This document shows, piece after piece, positions 25,198 through 32,981 of a DNA stretch of 64,000 nucleotides; position 1 is the first letter of the stretch, and each line of letters opens with the position of its first letter. A program made the position numbers and the translations under genes. A model generated the notes under the pieces. It ran no database searches, had not been told where the DNA came from, and was given only the letters and a program-made list of their open reading frames with translations. The DNA is from Leisingera sp. ANG-M7 (GTDB lineage Bacteria > Pseudomonadota > Alphaproteobacteria > Rhodobacterales > Rhodobacteraceae), in the NCBI RefSeq assembly GCF_000813965.1, contig NZ_JWLI01000001.1:62001-126000 (forward strand), written 5' to 3'.

Positions 25198-25578
25198 ATG
25201 GTTTTTGCACCAAAGGATTTTCTGGTCTGGGGCGAGCTGCCGGTCAGCGACCTGGACGTGGCGGTTACCTTTTACAGCAAGGTGACCGGCGCCGATTTGA
25301 GCATCGACAGCAGCGGACCCAATCCGATTGCGATGTTCAAGCCTGCTGATGAGGCAACCGGTGTTGCACTGCATCTCTATCCCGGCAAACCCGCAGGCGA
25401 TGGCCGCGGCCCGACACTGCATCTGACTGCCGAAGGCGAACTGGAAGACGTGATGGAACGCGTCACGGACGCAGGCGGCAAGGTGGTCTCCGGGACCATC
25501 GAGATCCCGCCCGGGCGGTTCTTTTATGCCACCGACCCGGATGGCAATTCGCTGGGTTTCTTCAAATACAATAGCTGA
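25198..25578 (+). CDS. VOC (glyoxalase/bleomycin resistance-like) family protein
   Basis: A 126-residue protein with the paired beta-alpha-beta-beta-beta layout of the vicinal oxygen chelate fold. The first half starts FLVWGELPVSDLDVAVTFY and the second half ends FFYATDPDGNSLGFF, the usual closing motif. A GGAGG site seven bases upstream fixes the ATG at 25198. It stands alone with its own terminator. Members include glyoxalases, dioxygenases and drug-binding proteins; the specific function is not visible. Confidence 0.87.
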   Translation: MVFAPKDFLVWGELPVSDLDVAVTFYSKVTGADLSIDSSGPNPIAMFKPADEATGVALHLYPGKPAGDGRGPTLHLTAEGELEDVMERVTDAGGKVVSGTIEIPPGRFFYATDPDGNSLGFFKYNS

Positions 25579-25584
25579 CAAAGC

Positions 25585-25614
25585 GAACACCCCGGCAGAA
25601 TTGCCGGGGTGTTC
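25585..25614 (+). terminator. Hairpin terminator between VOC gene and BCCT gene
   Basis: A 13-bp perfect stem, GAACACCCCGGCA (25585-25597) and TGCCGGGGTGTTC (25602-25614), with a GAAT loop. It lies between convergent genes, so it may end both. T-richness after the stem is weak. Confidence 0.7.
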
Positions 25615-25635
25615 TGTCATTCATTGCAAGATGCC

Positions 25636-27275
25636 CTAGCGTGCCTCTGTCTGCAGGCCGCGGAAGATCGCCCAGCACATCAGCAGCAGCACCACAGTGA
25701 ATGGCAGGCCGGTAGAGATCACCATTGCCTGCAGCGCGCCAAGACCGCCGCCGAGCAGCAGAACGATGGCAAAGGCGCCCTCAAAGATGCACCAGAACAC
25801 CCGCTGCGGCACCGGCGCGTCGACCTTGCCGCCAGCGGTGATGGTGTCGATCACCAGCGATCCGGAGTCGGAGGAGGTCACAAAGAACACCACCACCAGA
25901 ATGATCCCGACAAAGGAAGTGATCCCGGCCAGCGGCAACTCTCCCAGCATCTTGAACAGCTTGAGTTCAAGCGCCGCGTCCTGTGCACCGGTGAAGCCGT
26001 CAGAAAGCACCTGGTGAATGGCGGTGCCGCCGAAAACGCTCATCCACAGGACACAGACGAGGCTGGGGATCAGCAGCACACAGATCACGAACTCCCGGAC
26101 TGTGCGGCCTCGGCTGACGCGGGCGATGAACATGCCCACAAACGGCGACCAGCTGATCCACCAGGCCCAGTAGAAGGCGGTCCAGCCCTGGCTGAAGTTC
26201 ACGTCTTCGCGCCCGATCGGGTTGGAGAGAGCCGGCAGATACACGACATAGGCCACCAGGCTGGCGGCAAAACCTGTCAGGATGGCCGCAGTCGGGCCGA
26301 CCAGAAGCACGAACACCAGCAACAAGAAGGCCAGCCCCATATTGATCTCCGACAGCACCTTCACGCCGCCGTCGAGGTCGCGCAGGACCGAGATCAGCGC
26401 AACGGCCGTAATCGCGGAAATCAGGATGACTTCGGTGGTGGCACCGGTCGGCACGCCGAACAGCTCATTCAGGCCTGCGCTGGCCTGGGTCGCGCCGAAG
26501 CCAAGCGAGGTCGCGAGGCCGAACAGCGTGGCAAAGACCGCCAGGATGTCGATGACGTAGCCAGTCCCCCCCAGACGCGTTCGCCGAAAATCGGATAAAA
26601 GGCAGAGCGGATGGTGAGCGGCAGCCCCTTGTTGTAGGTGAACAGCGCCAAAGCCAACGCCACAATGGCGTAAATGGCCCAGGGGTGAAGCCCCCAGTGG
26701 AAAATCGTCGCGGCCATGCCCAGGCGCACCGCCTCTGCCTCATCCCCCGCTGCAGCCCCCAGCGGAGCCCAGTCGGTTCGGGCGCCGCCGCCCTCAGGCA
26801 CCGCAGTGCCGCCGAACGCAGTTGAGAAATGGCTCATCGGCTCACTGACGCCGTAGAACATGAGGCCAATGCCCATGCCTGCGGCAAACAGCATCGCAAA
26901 CCACCCCATGTAGCTGTAATCAGGCGTGGCTTCGTTGCCTCCCAGGCGCACCTTGCCCGAGGGGGAAACGATCAGAAACAAGCAGAAAAGCACAAACAGG
27001 TCTGCCGCGCCGAAGAAGAACCAGTCGAAACTGCTGGTGACGGCGGGACGCAGCCAGTTGAAGAAGGCGCCAGCCTGTTCCGGCAGCGCCAGCGCGTAGA
27101 ATACGAAAGCCACGATCACGAGGCCTGAGACCAGGAACACCGGGTTATGGATGTCGACCCCGAACGGGCCGATCTGGGTGTTGATATTGTCCTGGCCTAT
27201 CTCGTAGTCGGTATCAATGACATCCGCTTCGCCCTCGGGCGCAGGGATACCCTGATTGGTGGTTTCGTCAGCCAT
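25636..27275 (-). pseudogene. BCCT family transporter interrupted by a frameshift
   Basis: Two adjacent frames together encode one betaine/choline/carnitine-type transporter. The 5' part (from ATG 27275, ribosome site AAGGAGG) gives the first transmembrane half. The 3' part (25636 to about 26568) gives the second half including the BCCT signature GWTAFYWAWWISWSPFVG and ARVSRGRTVREF. The frames meet at a run of seven G on the minus strand (26566-26572). One more G would give a continuous GERVWGG-TGYVIDIL. It is either a true disruption or an indel error in a homopolymer. BCCT transporters import glycine betaine, choline or DMSP; lying just downstream of dmdA-acuI, DMSP or betaine is the likely substrate. 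Confidence 0.88.
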
Positions 27276-27582
27276 TTCGGCCTCCTTTAGCAATTACTTT
27301 GCATCGCAAGCCAAGGCCTGCGCGCTCAAACAGGACAGCATGCAGCCACTTCCCGCGGTGGAGGGCGACGGAACCGGCGCATTGGCTTTGAAACCTAGGG
27401 ATTCCAGCCCTCATATTCAGATTTTTTGCAGGGTTCCGGGGCACCGGCCTGGACACCACTGGGCGCAACAGCAAACAGGACCGCTTACAAGCGCCGCTGC
27501 CTGCCCGGGACTGCAGCCCCCCAATGAAAAACGCGCGGACATCGCCACGCGTCTTCCGACAGATGCAAGCTACTATAAGGAT
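27276..27582. other. 307-base intergenic region upstream of the BCCT gene
   Basis: It contains the acuI terminator-like hairpin (27527-27552), and the rest presumably carries the transporter promoter. No coding potential or further repeat was seen. Confidence 0.5.
27527..27552 (-). terminator. Terminator-like hairpin after acuI
   Basis: On the minus strand the arms ACGCGTGG (27552-27545) and CCGCGCGT (27538-27531) pair with one mismatch, followed by TTTTTC. It separates dmdA-acuI from the BCCT transporter gene. Confidence 0.6.
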
Positions 27583-28575
27583 TTAAGCGTTGACGTCCAC
27601 CACCACACGGCCTTTGACCTGCCCCTTGAGGATGTCCGCGCCCAGTTGCGGCAAGTCGCTGAGGGCCGCGGGCTGGATCATCGCCTCCAGCTTGTCCATC
27701 GGCAGGTCGTTGGCGATCCGCTGCCACGCCCGGACGCGGTTGTCATAGGGCTGCATCACTGAATCGATGCCCAGCAGATTCACCCCCCGCAGCAGGAACG
27801 GGATAACGGTCGCCGGGAGCCCGGCACCGCCAGCTAGGCCCACAGCTGCCACCGAGGCACCGTATTTCATCTGCCCCAGCACCCGCGCGAGCATGGCACC
27901 GCCAACCGCATCGACGCAGCCAGCCCAGGATTCGCTTTCCAGAGGGCGCTTGGTGGTCTCATTGATCTCCTCACGTGCCACAATCTGGGTCGCGCCAAGA
28001 GACTTCAGGTAGTCCGCTGTCTCTGGCCGTCCGGTCACACCGGCAACTTCATAACCCCGGTTCGCCAGGATTGCGGTGGCAACAGAGCCGACACCGCCCG
28101 CAGCCCCGGTGACCAGCACCGGGCCATGACCGGGTTCCAGCCCGTGATCCTCCAGCGCCATCACTGCCAGCATAGCGGTAAAGCCCGCGGTGCCCACTGC
28201 CATGGCCTGGCGGCTGTCCAGTCCCTCGGGCAGCGGCACCAGCCAGTCGGCGCGCACATTGGCTTTCTGGCTATAACCACCCCAATGGGCCTCGCCCACG
28301 CGCCAGCCGGTCAGCACAACCTTGTCGCCCGGCTTGTAGCGGTCATCCGACGACGCCTCGACAGTGCCGGCAAAGTCGATGCCCGGCACATGCGGGTACT
28401 TGCGCACCAGCCCGCCGCCCGGCCCGATGCACAGCCCGTCCTTGTAGTTCACCGTGGAGTATTCCACTGCCACCGTCACTTCGCCCTCTGGCAGCTGATC
28501 CAGGCTGATCTGCTCCACCGCGGCCGAGGTCTTGCCGCTGTCTTCGTCCTTGTTCACCACCAGTGCATTGAACAT
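27583..28575 (-). CDS. acuI: Acrylyl-CoA reductase AcuI (YhdH-type MDR oxidoreductase)
   Basis: A zinc-free medium-chain dehydrogenase/reductase of 330 residues that reduces acryloyl-CoA to propionyl-CoA with NADPH, detoxifying the product of DMSP cleavage. The N-terminal catalytic domain (YSTVNYKDGLCIGPG, PGIDFAGTVE) and the nucleotide-binding loop (LVTGAAGGVGSVA, about residues 151-163) are clear. It lies 100 bases downstream of dmdA on the same strand, the arrangement known in Ruegeria pomeroyi. A dispersed repeat copy (28614) sits between the two genes. Confidence 0.93.
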   Translation of the reverse strand: MFNALVVNKDEDSGKTSAAVEQISLDQLPEGEVTVAVEYSTVNYKDGLCIGPGGGLVRKYPHVPGIDFAGTVEASSDDRYKPGDKVVLTGWRVGEAHWGGYSQKANVRADWLVPLPEGLDSRQAMAVGTAGFTAMLAVMALEDHGLEPGHGPVLVTGAAGGVGSVATAILANRGYEVAGVTGRPETADYLKSLGATQIVAREEINETTKRPLESESWAGCVDAVGGAMLARVLGQMKYGASVAAVGLAGGAGLPATVIPFLLRGVNLLGIDSVMQPYDNRVRAWQRIANDLPMDKLEAMIQPAALSDLPQLGADILKGQVKGRVVVDVNA

Positions 28576-28613
28576 CTTGCCATCCTTTCCTGTACCGCGA
28601 ACCAGATCCAGTG

Positions 28614-28655
28614 TTCATCTGGCCCAAATTATCCCAGGGGAGCAGCGGCGGGAGC
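28614..28655 (+). repeat. Dispersed intergenic repeat, copy 2
   Basis: The copy reads TTCATCTGGCCCAAATTAT followed by CCCAGGGGAGCAGC, like the other copies at 11163, 49390 and 55226. It lies in the dmdA-acuI spacer and is antisense to their transcript. Confidence 0.6.
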
Positions 28656-28675
28656 AGCGCCCCCGGCGCTTTGCA

Positions 28676-29770
28676 TCACCGCCAGAACTTCTCCTGAACT
28701 GTTGCCGGCAGCATTCCTGCCGGTGTCTCAACTTCCAACGCAGTGCCCGGCGCCCAATGAGACCGGTCCACCATGCCTATCGCGGCGTTCACCTGAAATT
28801 CAGGTGAGAAAATGGCCGAGCCGACCTCTCCAACCCGGCGCCCGTCCGCAAAAAGCGGCCAGGCGTCCAGGCAAGGCGGGATCTCTCCGCCGATCACCAG
28901 CGGCCGGATCTGGCGTTGCGGCCCGTTTGCGGCCTGCTCCGCCAGCGCGGCCTTGCCAATGTAGTCTTCCGGCGAGTTGCAGAACTTGCCCAGGCCGCAT
29001 TCATAAGGCGTGTTGTCGCGGGTCATGTCGTTGCCATAGCTCAGCAGCCCGCTTTCGACCCGCTCGATGGCGTTGGGGCAGCCTGCCCGCACGTTCAGGT
29101 CTTCGCCTGCCGCAAACAACGCGTTCCACAGCGGCATGCCCAGATCAGCGCCTTCGACGTAGACCTCGAAGCCGCCCTGTTTGGACCAGCCGGAGCGTGC
29201 CACCACCAGCTCTGCCCCCTGGAAATCCAGGCGCTTGTAGCGGAAAAACCGGACATCGCGCACCGCCTCGCCAAAGACGCGTGCCATCAGCTCATCCGCC
29301 TTGGGCCCCTGCACAGCCAGCGGCGAGACATCGGGCTCTGTGATCTCCACATCAAACCCTTTGGCAATGGCGATCCCCAGCGCAAACTGCAGCAGATCGC
29401 CATCCGCCAGCGACAGCCAGTAGTGGTCCGCAGCCAGTTTCACGGCCACCGGATCGTTCAGCATGCCGCCCTTGTGGTCGACCGTCGGCACGTAATAGCA
29501 TTGGTCGTCTGCCATCTTGTCCATATCGCGCGGGCTGATCAGCTTCATCAGCCGCAGCGCATCCGGTCCCTTGATGCTGACCTGGCGCTCGCAGGCGACA
29601 TCCCAGACCTGCACATGCTCTTTCAGGTGGGCGCAGTCGTATTCCAGGCTGTCAAACACCGTTGCCAGCAGCATGTGATTATAAACCGTGTAGCCCTTGA
29701 CGCCCGCGGCCTCGACACCGGGGGAAAAGGGCGTGCGCCGGATGCGGCGGGAGGGAAAGATGCTTGCCAT
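28676..29770 (-). CDS. dmdA: Dimethylsulfoniopropionate demethylase
   Basis: Transfers a methyl group from DMSP to tetrahydrofolate, giving methylmercaptopropionate and 5-methyl-THF. The 364 residues have a GcvT-like fold throughout and closely follow roseobacter DmdA: the start MASIFPSRRIRRTPFS, then VYNHMLLATVFDSLE, SPRDMDKMADDQCYYVPTVD and a C-terminus ending QEKFWR. The start at 29770 is chosen on this N-terminus; the frame to 29824 is longer but unsupported. Followed by acuI, and divergent from a GntR regulator with a likely shared control region (29771-29970). Confidence 0.95.
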   Translation of the reverse strand: MASIFPSRRIRRTPFSPGVEAAGVKGYTVYNHMLLATVFDSLEYDCAHLKEHVQVWDVACERQVSIKGPDALRLMKLISPRDMDKMADDQCYYVPTVDHKGGMLNDPVAVKLAADHYWLSLADGDLLQFALGIAIAKGFDVEITEPDVSPLAVQGPKADELMARVFGEAVRDVRFFRYKRLDFQGAELVVARSGWSKQGGFEVYVEGADLGMPLWNALFAAGEDLNVRAGCPNAIERVESGLLSYGNDMTRDNTPYECGLGKFCNSPEDYIGKAALAEQAANGPQRQIRPLVIGGEIPPCLDAWPLFADGRRVGEVGSAIFSPEFQVNAAIGMVDRSHWAPGTALEVETPAGMLPATVQEKFWR

Positions 29771-29888
29771 GCTCAAGTCTCCGTTTGAGCGTTTCAGGTA
29801 ATTGGCTGCACGCGGCAGAACCAATGCCGCAAAAGCCTGCGTACAGAGGATCCAAGCATTGCCCTCTCCCGACTCAAGCCTTAGGTTC

Positions 29889-29915
29889 TAAATGTCAGAC
29901 TTTTAAATGTCAGAC
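29889..29915. promoter_or_regulatory. Direct-repeat candidate operator for the GntR regulator
   Basis: TAAATGTCAGAC occurs twice, at 29889-29900 and 29904-29915, with a 15-base period. The second copy continues to form TGTCAGACA, a short palindrome close to the TNGTNNNACNA-type sites of FadR-family regulators. It lies 56 bases upstream of the regulator start and about 120 bases upstream of dmdA, fitting autoregulation and control of dmdA-acuI. Confidence 0.55.
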
Positions 29916-29970
29916 AAATGATTTTTTGCCGGGGCCGCGCCCGGCGCAGCCAACTGACAGGACCAATGGC

Positions 29971-30699
29971 ATGAAAATCGATCCCAATAGTTCCGCTGAT
30001 CTGTCGGTTCAGATAGCCCAGGCAATCAAGGATGCCATCATCTCGGGCGAATTGATCGTGGATGAGCGGCTGCCGTCCGAGGCAGAGCTGTCGGATCATT
30101 TCCAGGTGTCCCGCCCAACGGTCCGCGAGGCGCTGAAACGGCTGGCGGCGCAATCCCTTATCCGCACCCAGCGCGGCGCCTCCGGCGGGGCCTTTGTGAA
30201 CCGGCTGAGCTTTGAGGATGCCTATGCGCAGCAGGTCACCACCTCGACCCTGCTTCTGAGCATGAACGAAGTGAGCTTTGATACCGCCTGCGAGGCGCGC
30301 TATGCACTGGAGCGCGCCTGCGCACCGCTGTCGGCTGCCCGCCGCAGCGCTGACCAGCTGGCGACCATGCGGGCGGAGATCTTCCGTCAAGGCCAACCAG
30401 GGCTGACGGATGTGGCCTTCTGCGCCTCCGATGTGGCCTTTCACCGCGCTCTGGTGGACGGGGCCGGTAATCCGGTGCTGTCCTATCAACTGGCTGGCGC
30501 TGTCGAGGCGATGCAGCCCCTGATGAACATGATTACCTTCACCGCCCGTGACCGCGCGGTGATCACCGGCCTTCATACCCGGATTGCCGATGCCATTGAG
30601 GCTGGCGACAGCGGTGCTGCCGTTGCAGGGCTGCAGGATTTGGAGGATGAGACCCGCAAGCTGGCAGCTGATGTCTTTGCTGCCCGGGCTGCACCGTAG
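29971..30699 (+). CDS. GntR/FadR-family transcriptional regulator, divergent to dmdA
   Basis: A 242-residue regulator. The N-terminal winged helix is of GntR type (AIKDAIISGELIVDERLPSE, then VSRPTVREALKRLAAQ, about residues 15-62), and the C-terminal all-helical FCD ligand-binding domain spans about 90-230. The start ATG at 29971 begins the conserved domain directly; the long upstream frame is not supported. Regulators of this type adjoin dmdA-acuI in other roseobacters and are thought to repress them until a DMSP-derived inducer appears. The direct repeats at 29889-29915 are its likely target. Confidence 0.9.
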   Translation: MKIDPNSSADLSVQIAQAIKDAIISGELIVDERLPSEAELSDHFQVSRPTVREALKRLAAQSLIRTQRGASGGAFVNRLSFEDAYAQQVTTSTLLLSMNEVSFDTACEARYALERACAPLSAARRSADQLATMRAEIFRQGQPGLTDVAFCASDVAFHRALVDGAGNPVLSYQLAGAVEAMQPLMNMITFTARDRAVITGLHTRIADAIEAGDSGAAVAGLQDLEDETRKLAADVFAARAAP

Positions 30700-30734
30700 G
30701 GATTTGTTAACCATGAACCGGGGGGGAATACTGC

Positions 30735-30966
30735 TTGGTCAAACCCGGTTCCGCCCTGTCTCCTGATATCTGGCTGCGCGATATTATTCGCCTGCAAGGC
30801 GGTGCAGAACGGCGGTGTGGTCCGCCGTAAGCGCCGCGACATCGAACGTTATGCCGGGATGGAGGCCTTTCTGGCTGAGGTGCGCGCCCGCGGGTTTCAG
30901 GCAGTGTAGAACCGCGAGCAGGTCATCATCTTCTGCAATAGCGCCCCAATCCTCAAACTTGTCTAG
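30735..30966 (+). pseudogene. Decayed copy of the 75-codon small gene found at 37501
   Basis: Frame 1 reads LSPDIWLRDIIRLQGGAER. A one-base shift then gives VVRRKRRDIERY...EVRARGFQAV, a TAG replaces a glutamate codon, and the frame continues NREQVIIFCN. This aligns along its length with the intact protein at 37501-37728 (DAWLQQLFRSQ, VIRRQKHDIERL, LKHRGFHAVEN, QVVIFCN). One frameshift and one nonsense codon make it non-functional. Both copies are followed at once by paired palindromes. Confidence 0.85.
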
Positions 30967-30971
30967 CACCT

Positions 30972-31019
30972 CCGTTTTCCGGCGCGGGAAACGGCCAAAA
31001 ATCCTGCGAGGATTTTCGG
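30972..31019. repeat. Paired palindromes, unit 1
   Basis: First hairpin: CCGTTTTCC ... GGGAAACGG (30972-30994, one mismatch). It directly abuts the second: CCAAAAATCCT (30995-31005) and AGGATTTTCGG (31009-31019). No T-run follows. Confidence 0.75.
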
Positions 31020-31040
31020 GGGCTGCGGTTTCGGCTGACA

Positions 31041-31088
31041 CCAGTTTTCCGCACCGGAAAACTGGCCGGAATCCTCTCAGGATTCCGG
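31041..31088. repeat. Paired palindromes, unit 2
   Basis: First hairpin: CCAGTTTTCCG (31041-31051) and CGGAAAACTGG (31055-31065), perfect. Second, abutting: CCGGAATCCT (31066-31075) and AGGATTCCGG (31079-31088), perfect. Same layout as unit 1 and as 37730-37776: a TTTTCC-type hairpin then an ATCCT-type hairpin. Confidence 0.85.
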
Positions 31089-31097
31089 TTCTGCCCT

Positions 31098-31125
31098 TTG
31101 CAACCGCCGAGAAGCCGACTATATG
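31098..31125 (+). promoter_or_regulatory. Likely sigma-70 promoter of ssrA
   Basis: TTGCAA (31098-31103), a 16-base spacer, then TATATG (31120-31125). Transcription would begin near 31132, just ahead of the tmRNA acceptor part. Confidence 0.5.
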
Positions 31126-31131
31126 ACTTCT

Positions 31132-31446
31132 GTTCCCTTGTGGAACTATGGACATAAACGCGCTCGTAATAAGCGGATCGGACCCGGGGGCGGTACCCGG
31201 CGGCTCCACCAATATCCTTCGTTTGGGGATCATGGGGCCGAAACAGGATCGACGGACGTCTAAAGGGGTTTTGCTTTGTCTCGGCGGGGTGCCACCGTAC
31301 CGGCCCAAACAGTACAATTGCAAACGACAATCGTGCTCCGGTTGCTCTGGCTGCGTAAGCAGTTCGAGGAATCGAAATCTAAGCCCTTGCGCCTAGCCGC
31401 GTAAGGCGGGGTTCGCAGGTACCTGGCAACAGAAACCTGCACTCTC
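31132..31446 (+). ncRNA. ssrA: Two-piece (circularly permuted) tmRNA
   Basis: Rescues stalled ribosomes and tags the unfinished protein for proteolysis. The acceptor piece comes first: a T-arm with arms CCGGG/CCCGG and the 3' end CGGCTCCACCA (CCA at 31209-31211). A short intervening segment follows, then the coding piece from GGGGCCG (31234), whose 5' end pairs with CGGCTCC of the acceptor. The tag frame at 31320-31358 encodes ANDNRAPVALAA and a TAA stop, ending in the degron-like LAA. The permuted order is characteristic of alphaproteobacteria. Outer ends are estimates. The ClpXP adaptor gene sspB lies 3 kb downstream. Confidence 0.93.
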
Positions 31447-31605
31447 TCAGCAAAGCCCTGTTGCGCCATAGTTGTTCTGCGCAGAACAAGTGCCTTGGTG
31501 GAAATTCCGCGCAACCTTGGCGATGTCAAACCGCTTTAAGCTTGAAACTCCATCCTCAAACATGGTTCCTGAGGAAACACGCGTTACCGCTGGAAGGACC
31601 AAGAA

Positions 31606-32067
31606 GTGGCGATGTCAAAAATTGAAACTCTGCTCCTCTGGCTGAATGAAACCTGGGGCAACAGGAACTTCAACTATGCGGACAAGCTTCTGACGGAAGA
31701 CGCCACAGTCCGCGGTGCAATGACCCGGGAACCTGTCAGCGTCGGCGAAGTCAAGGAGTTTGCGCAAACGATCAGCGGCCTCCTTGGACCGATAAACGCA
31801 TCTTCGGAACTGGCGGTTGAACAAGGCGACTGGCTGGCAGCCCGGGTGATAGTCGAGACCGAAAACCCGCGCGACCGGACACCGTTTCGCTTCAGCGATC
31901 ATTTTTTTGTGCGGTTCGAAGGCGGCAAGATCGCCGAAGTGATCAGCCAGCTGGATTACTTCACCCTGTTTGAAAACCTGGGCCAGCTGCCGCCGGAGGC
32001 GCTTGCCGCCTGCATGACCGGGGAAACCCTTGACTGGAAACAGTCCGGGCTTGACACGGACCCTTAG
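31606..32067 (+). CDS. SnoaL-like (NTF2-fold) protein
   Basis: A 153-residue cone-shaped NTF2-like fold protein: LLLWLNETWGNRNFNYADKLL at the N-terminus, and FRFSDHFFVRFEGGKIAEVISQLDYFTLFENLGQL, the usual SnoaL ending (shown by positions about 96-130). The GTG at 31606 is preferred because GGAAGGA lies at the right distance; an ATG two codons later is possible. Members range from polyketide cyclases to stress proteins of unknown role. It stands alone between ssrA and the chromate pair. Confidence 0.75.
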   Translation: MAMSKIETLLLWLNETWGNRNFNYADKLLTEDATVRGAMTREPVSVGEVKEFAQTISGLLGPINASSELAVEQGDWLAARVIVETENPRDRTPFRFSDHFFVRFEGGKIAEVISQLDYFTLFENLGQLPPEALAACMTGETLDWKQSGLDTDP

Positions 32068-32165
32068 GCTCCGGTCTCATGGCTTTCATGGGGAGAGACG
32101 CGAACGCCCCGTGAGGCGACAGCCCAAGGTTCGCATGTTAACCTTGCTAGCGAGGAGACATGCCC

Positions 32166-32981
32166 ATGGCTGCCCCGAATGAAATCACCCCTGCCCAGCT
32201 CTTGCGCCTGATCGGCACGCCCGATGCGCCGGTCCTGGCGGATATCTGCATCGACGAAGACTTCGACGCGGATCCCTATCTGATCCCCGGATCCTACCGG
32301 CACCCGCATACCGGCATCGAAAGCCTCAAGGAACGCCTAAACGGGCGGCGCTGTGTTGTGATCTGCCAGAAGGGCCTGAAACTGTCGCAGGGCGTAGCCG
32401 CCTGGCTGCGCAATGACGGCATCAAAGCGGAGTATCTCCAAGGCGGAATGCACGGCTGGCGTGACCACAAGGACGCGCCGCGCATTCCAGCCAGCGCCCT
32501 ACCCGCAGCCGTTGGCGTCAGCACCCTTTGGGTGACCCGCCACCGCCCCAAGATCGACCGCATCGCCTGCCCCTGGCTGATCCGCCGCTTTGTGGACGCC
32601 CAGGCGCGCTTCCTGTTCGTTTCACCATCCGAAGTTGCAGGTGTTGCAGAGCGCTTCGGCGCCACGCCCTTTGATGTCGAGGATGTGTTCTGGTCGCACA
32701 GGGATGAGTTTTGCACCTTTGACACCATGCTGGACGAGTTCGGCCTCAGAACCCCGGCGCTTGACACCTTGGCCCGGGTTGTGAGAGGCGCCGACACCAA
32801 CCGGCACGATCTGGCGCCTGAGTCAGCGGGGCTTCTCGCACTCTCGGTCGGGCTGTCGCGCCAGTTCAAGGATGACCATCAGCAGCTTGAGGCAGGCATG
32901 ATCCTTTATGACGCATTGTACCGCTGGGCCCGGGACGGGCGCGGGGAAGGCCATGATTGGCCCGCGGACCGGAAATCATGA
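32166..32981 (+). CDS. Rhodanese domain fused to ChrB-type C-terminal domain
   Basis: The start at 32166 is eight bases after GGAG; the ATG two codons earlier sits on top of the ribosome site. The 271 residues split into an N-terminal rhodanese-like domain (active-site loop VVICQKGLKLS with the catalytic Cys, about residues 66-76) and a C-terminal chromate-resistance domain (TLWVTRHRPKIDRIACPWLIRRFVD, then VFWSHRDEFCTFDTML). ChrB-type proteins control or support chromate resistance. The stop overlaps the chrA start (ATGA). An inverted repeat AAGGTT-N8-AACCTT (32126-32145) lies upstream and might be an operator. Confidence 0.87.
   Translation: MAAPNEITPAQLLRLIGTPDAPVLADICIDEDFDADPYLIPGSYRHPHTGIESLKERLNGRRCVVICQKGLKLSQGVAAWLRNDGIKAEYLQGGMHGWRDHKDAPRIPASALPAAVGVSTLWVTRHRPKIDRIACPWLIRRFVDAQARFLFVSPSEVAGVAERFGATPFDVEDVFWSHRDEFCTFDTMLDEFGLRTPALDTLARVVRGADTNRHDLAPESAGLLALSVGLSRQFKDDHQQLEAGMILYDALYRWARDGRGEGHDWPADRKS

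Noticed and set aside
30784-31323. A 179-codon minus-strand frame over the relic and tmRNA
   Set aside because: It crosses the small-gene relic, the palindromes and ssrA; no protein signature and no ribosome site.
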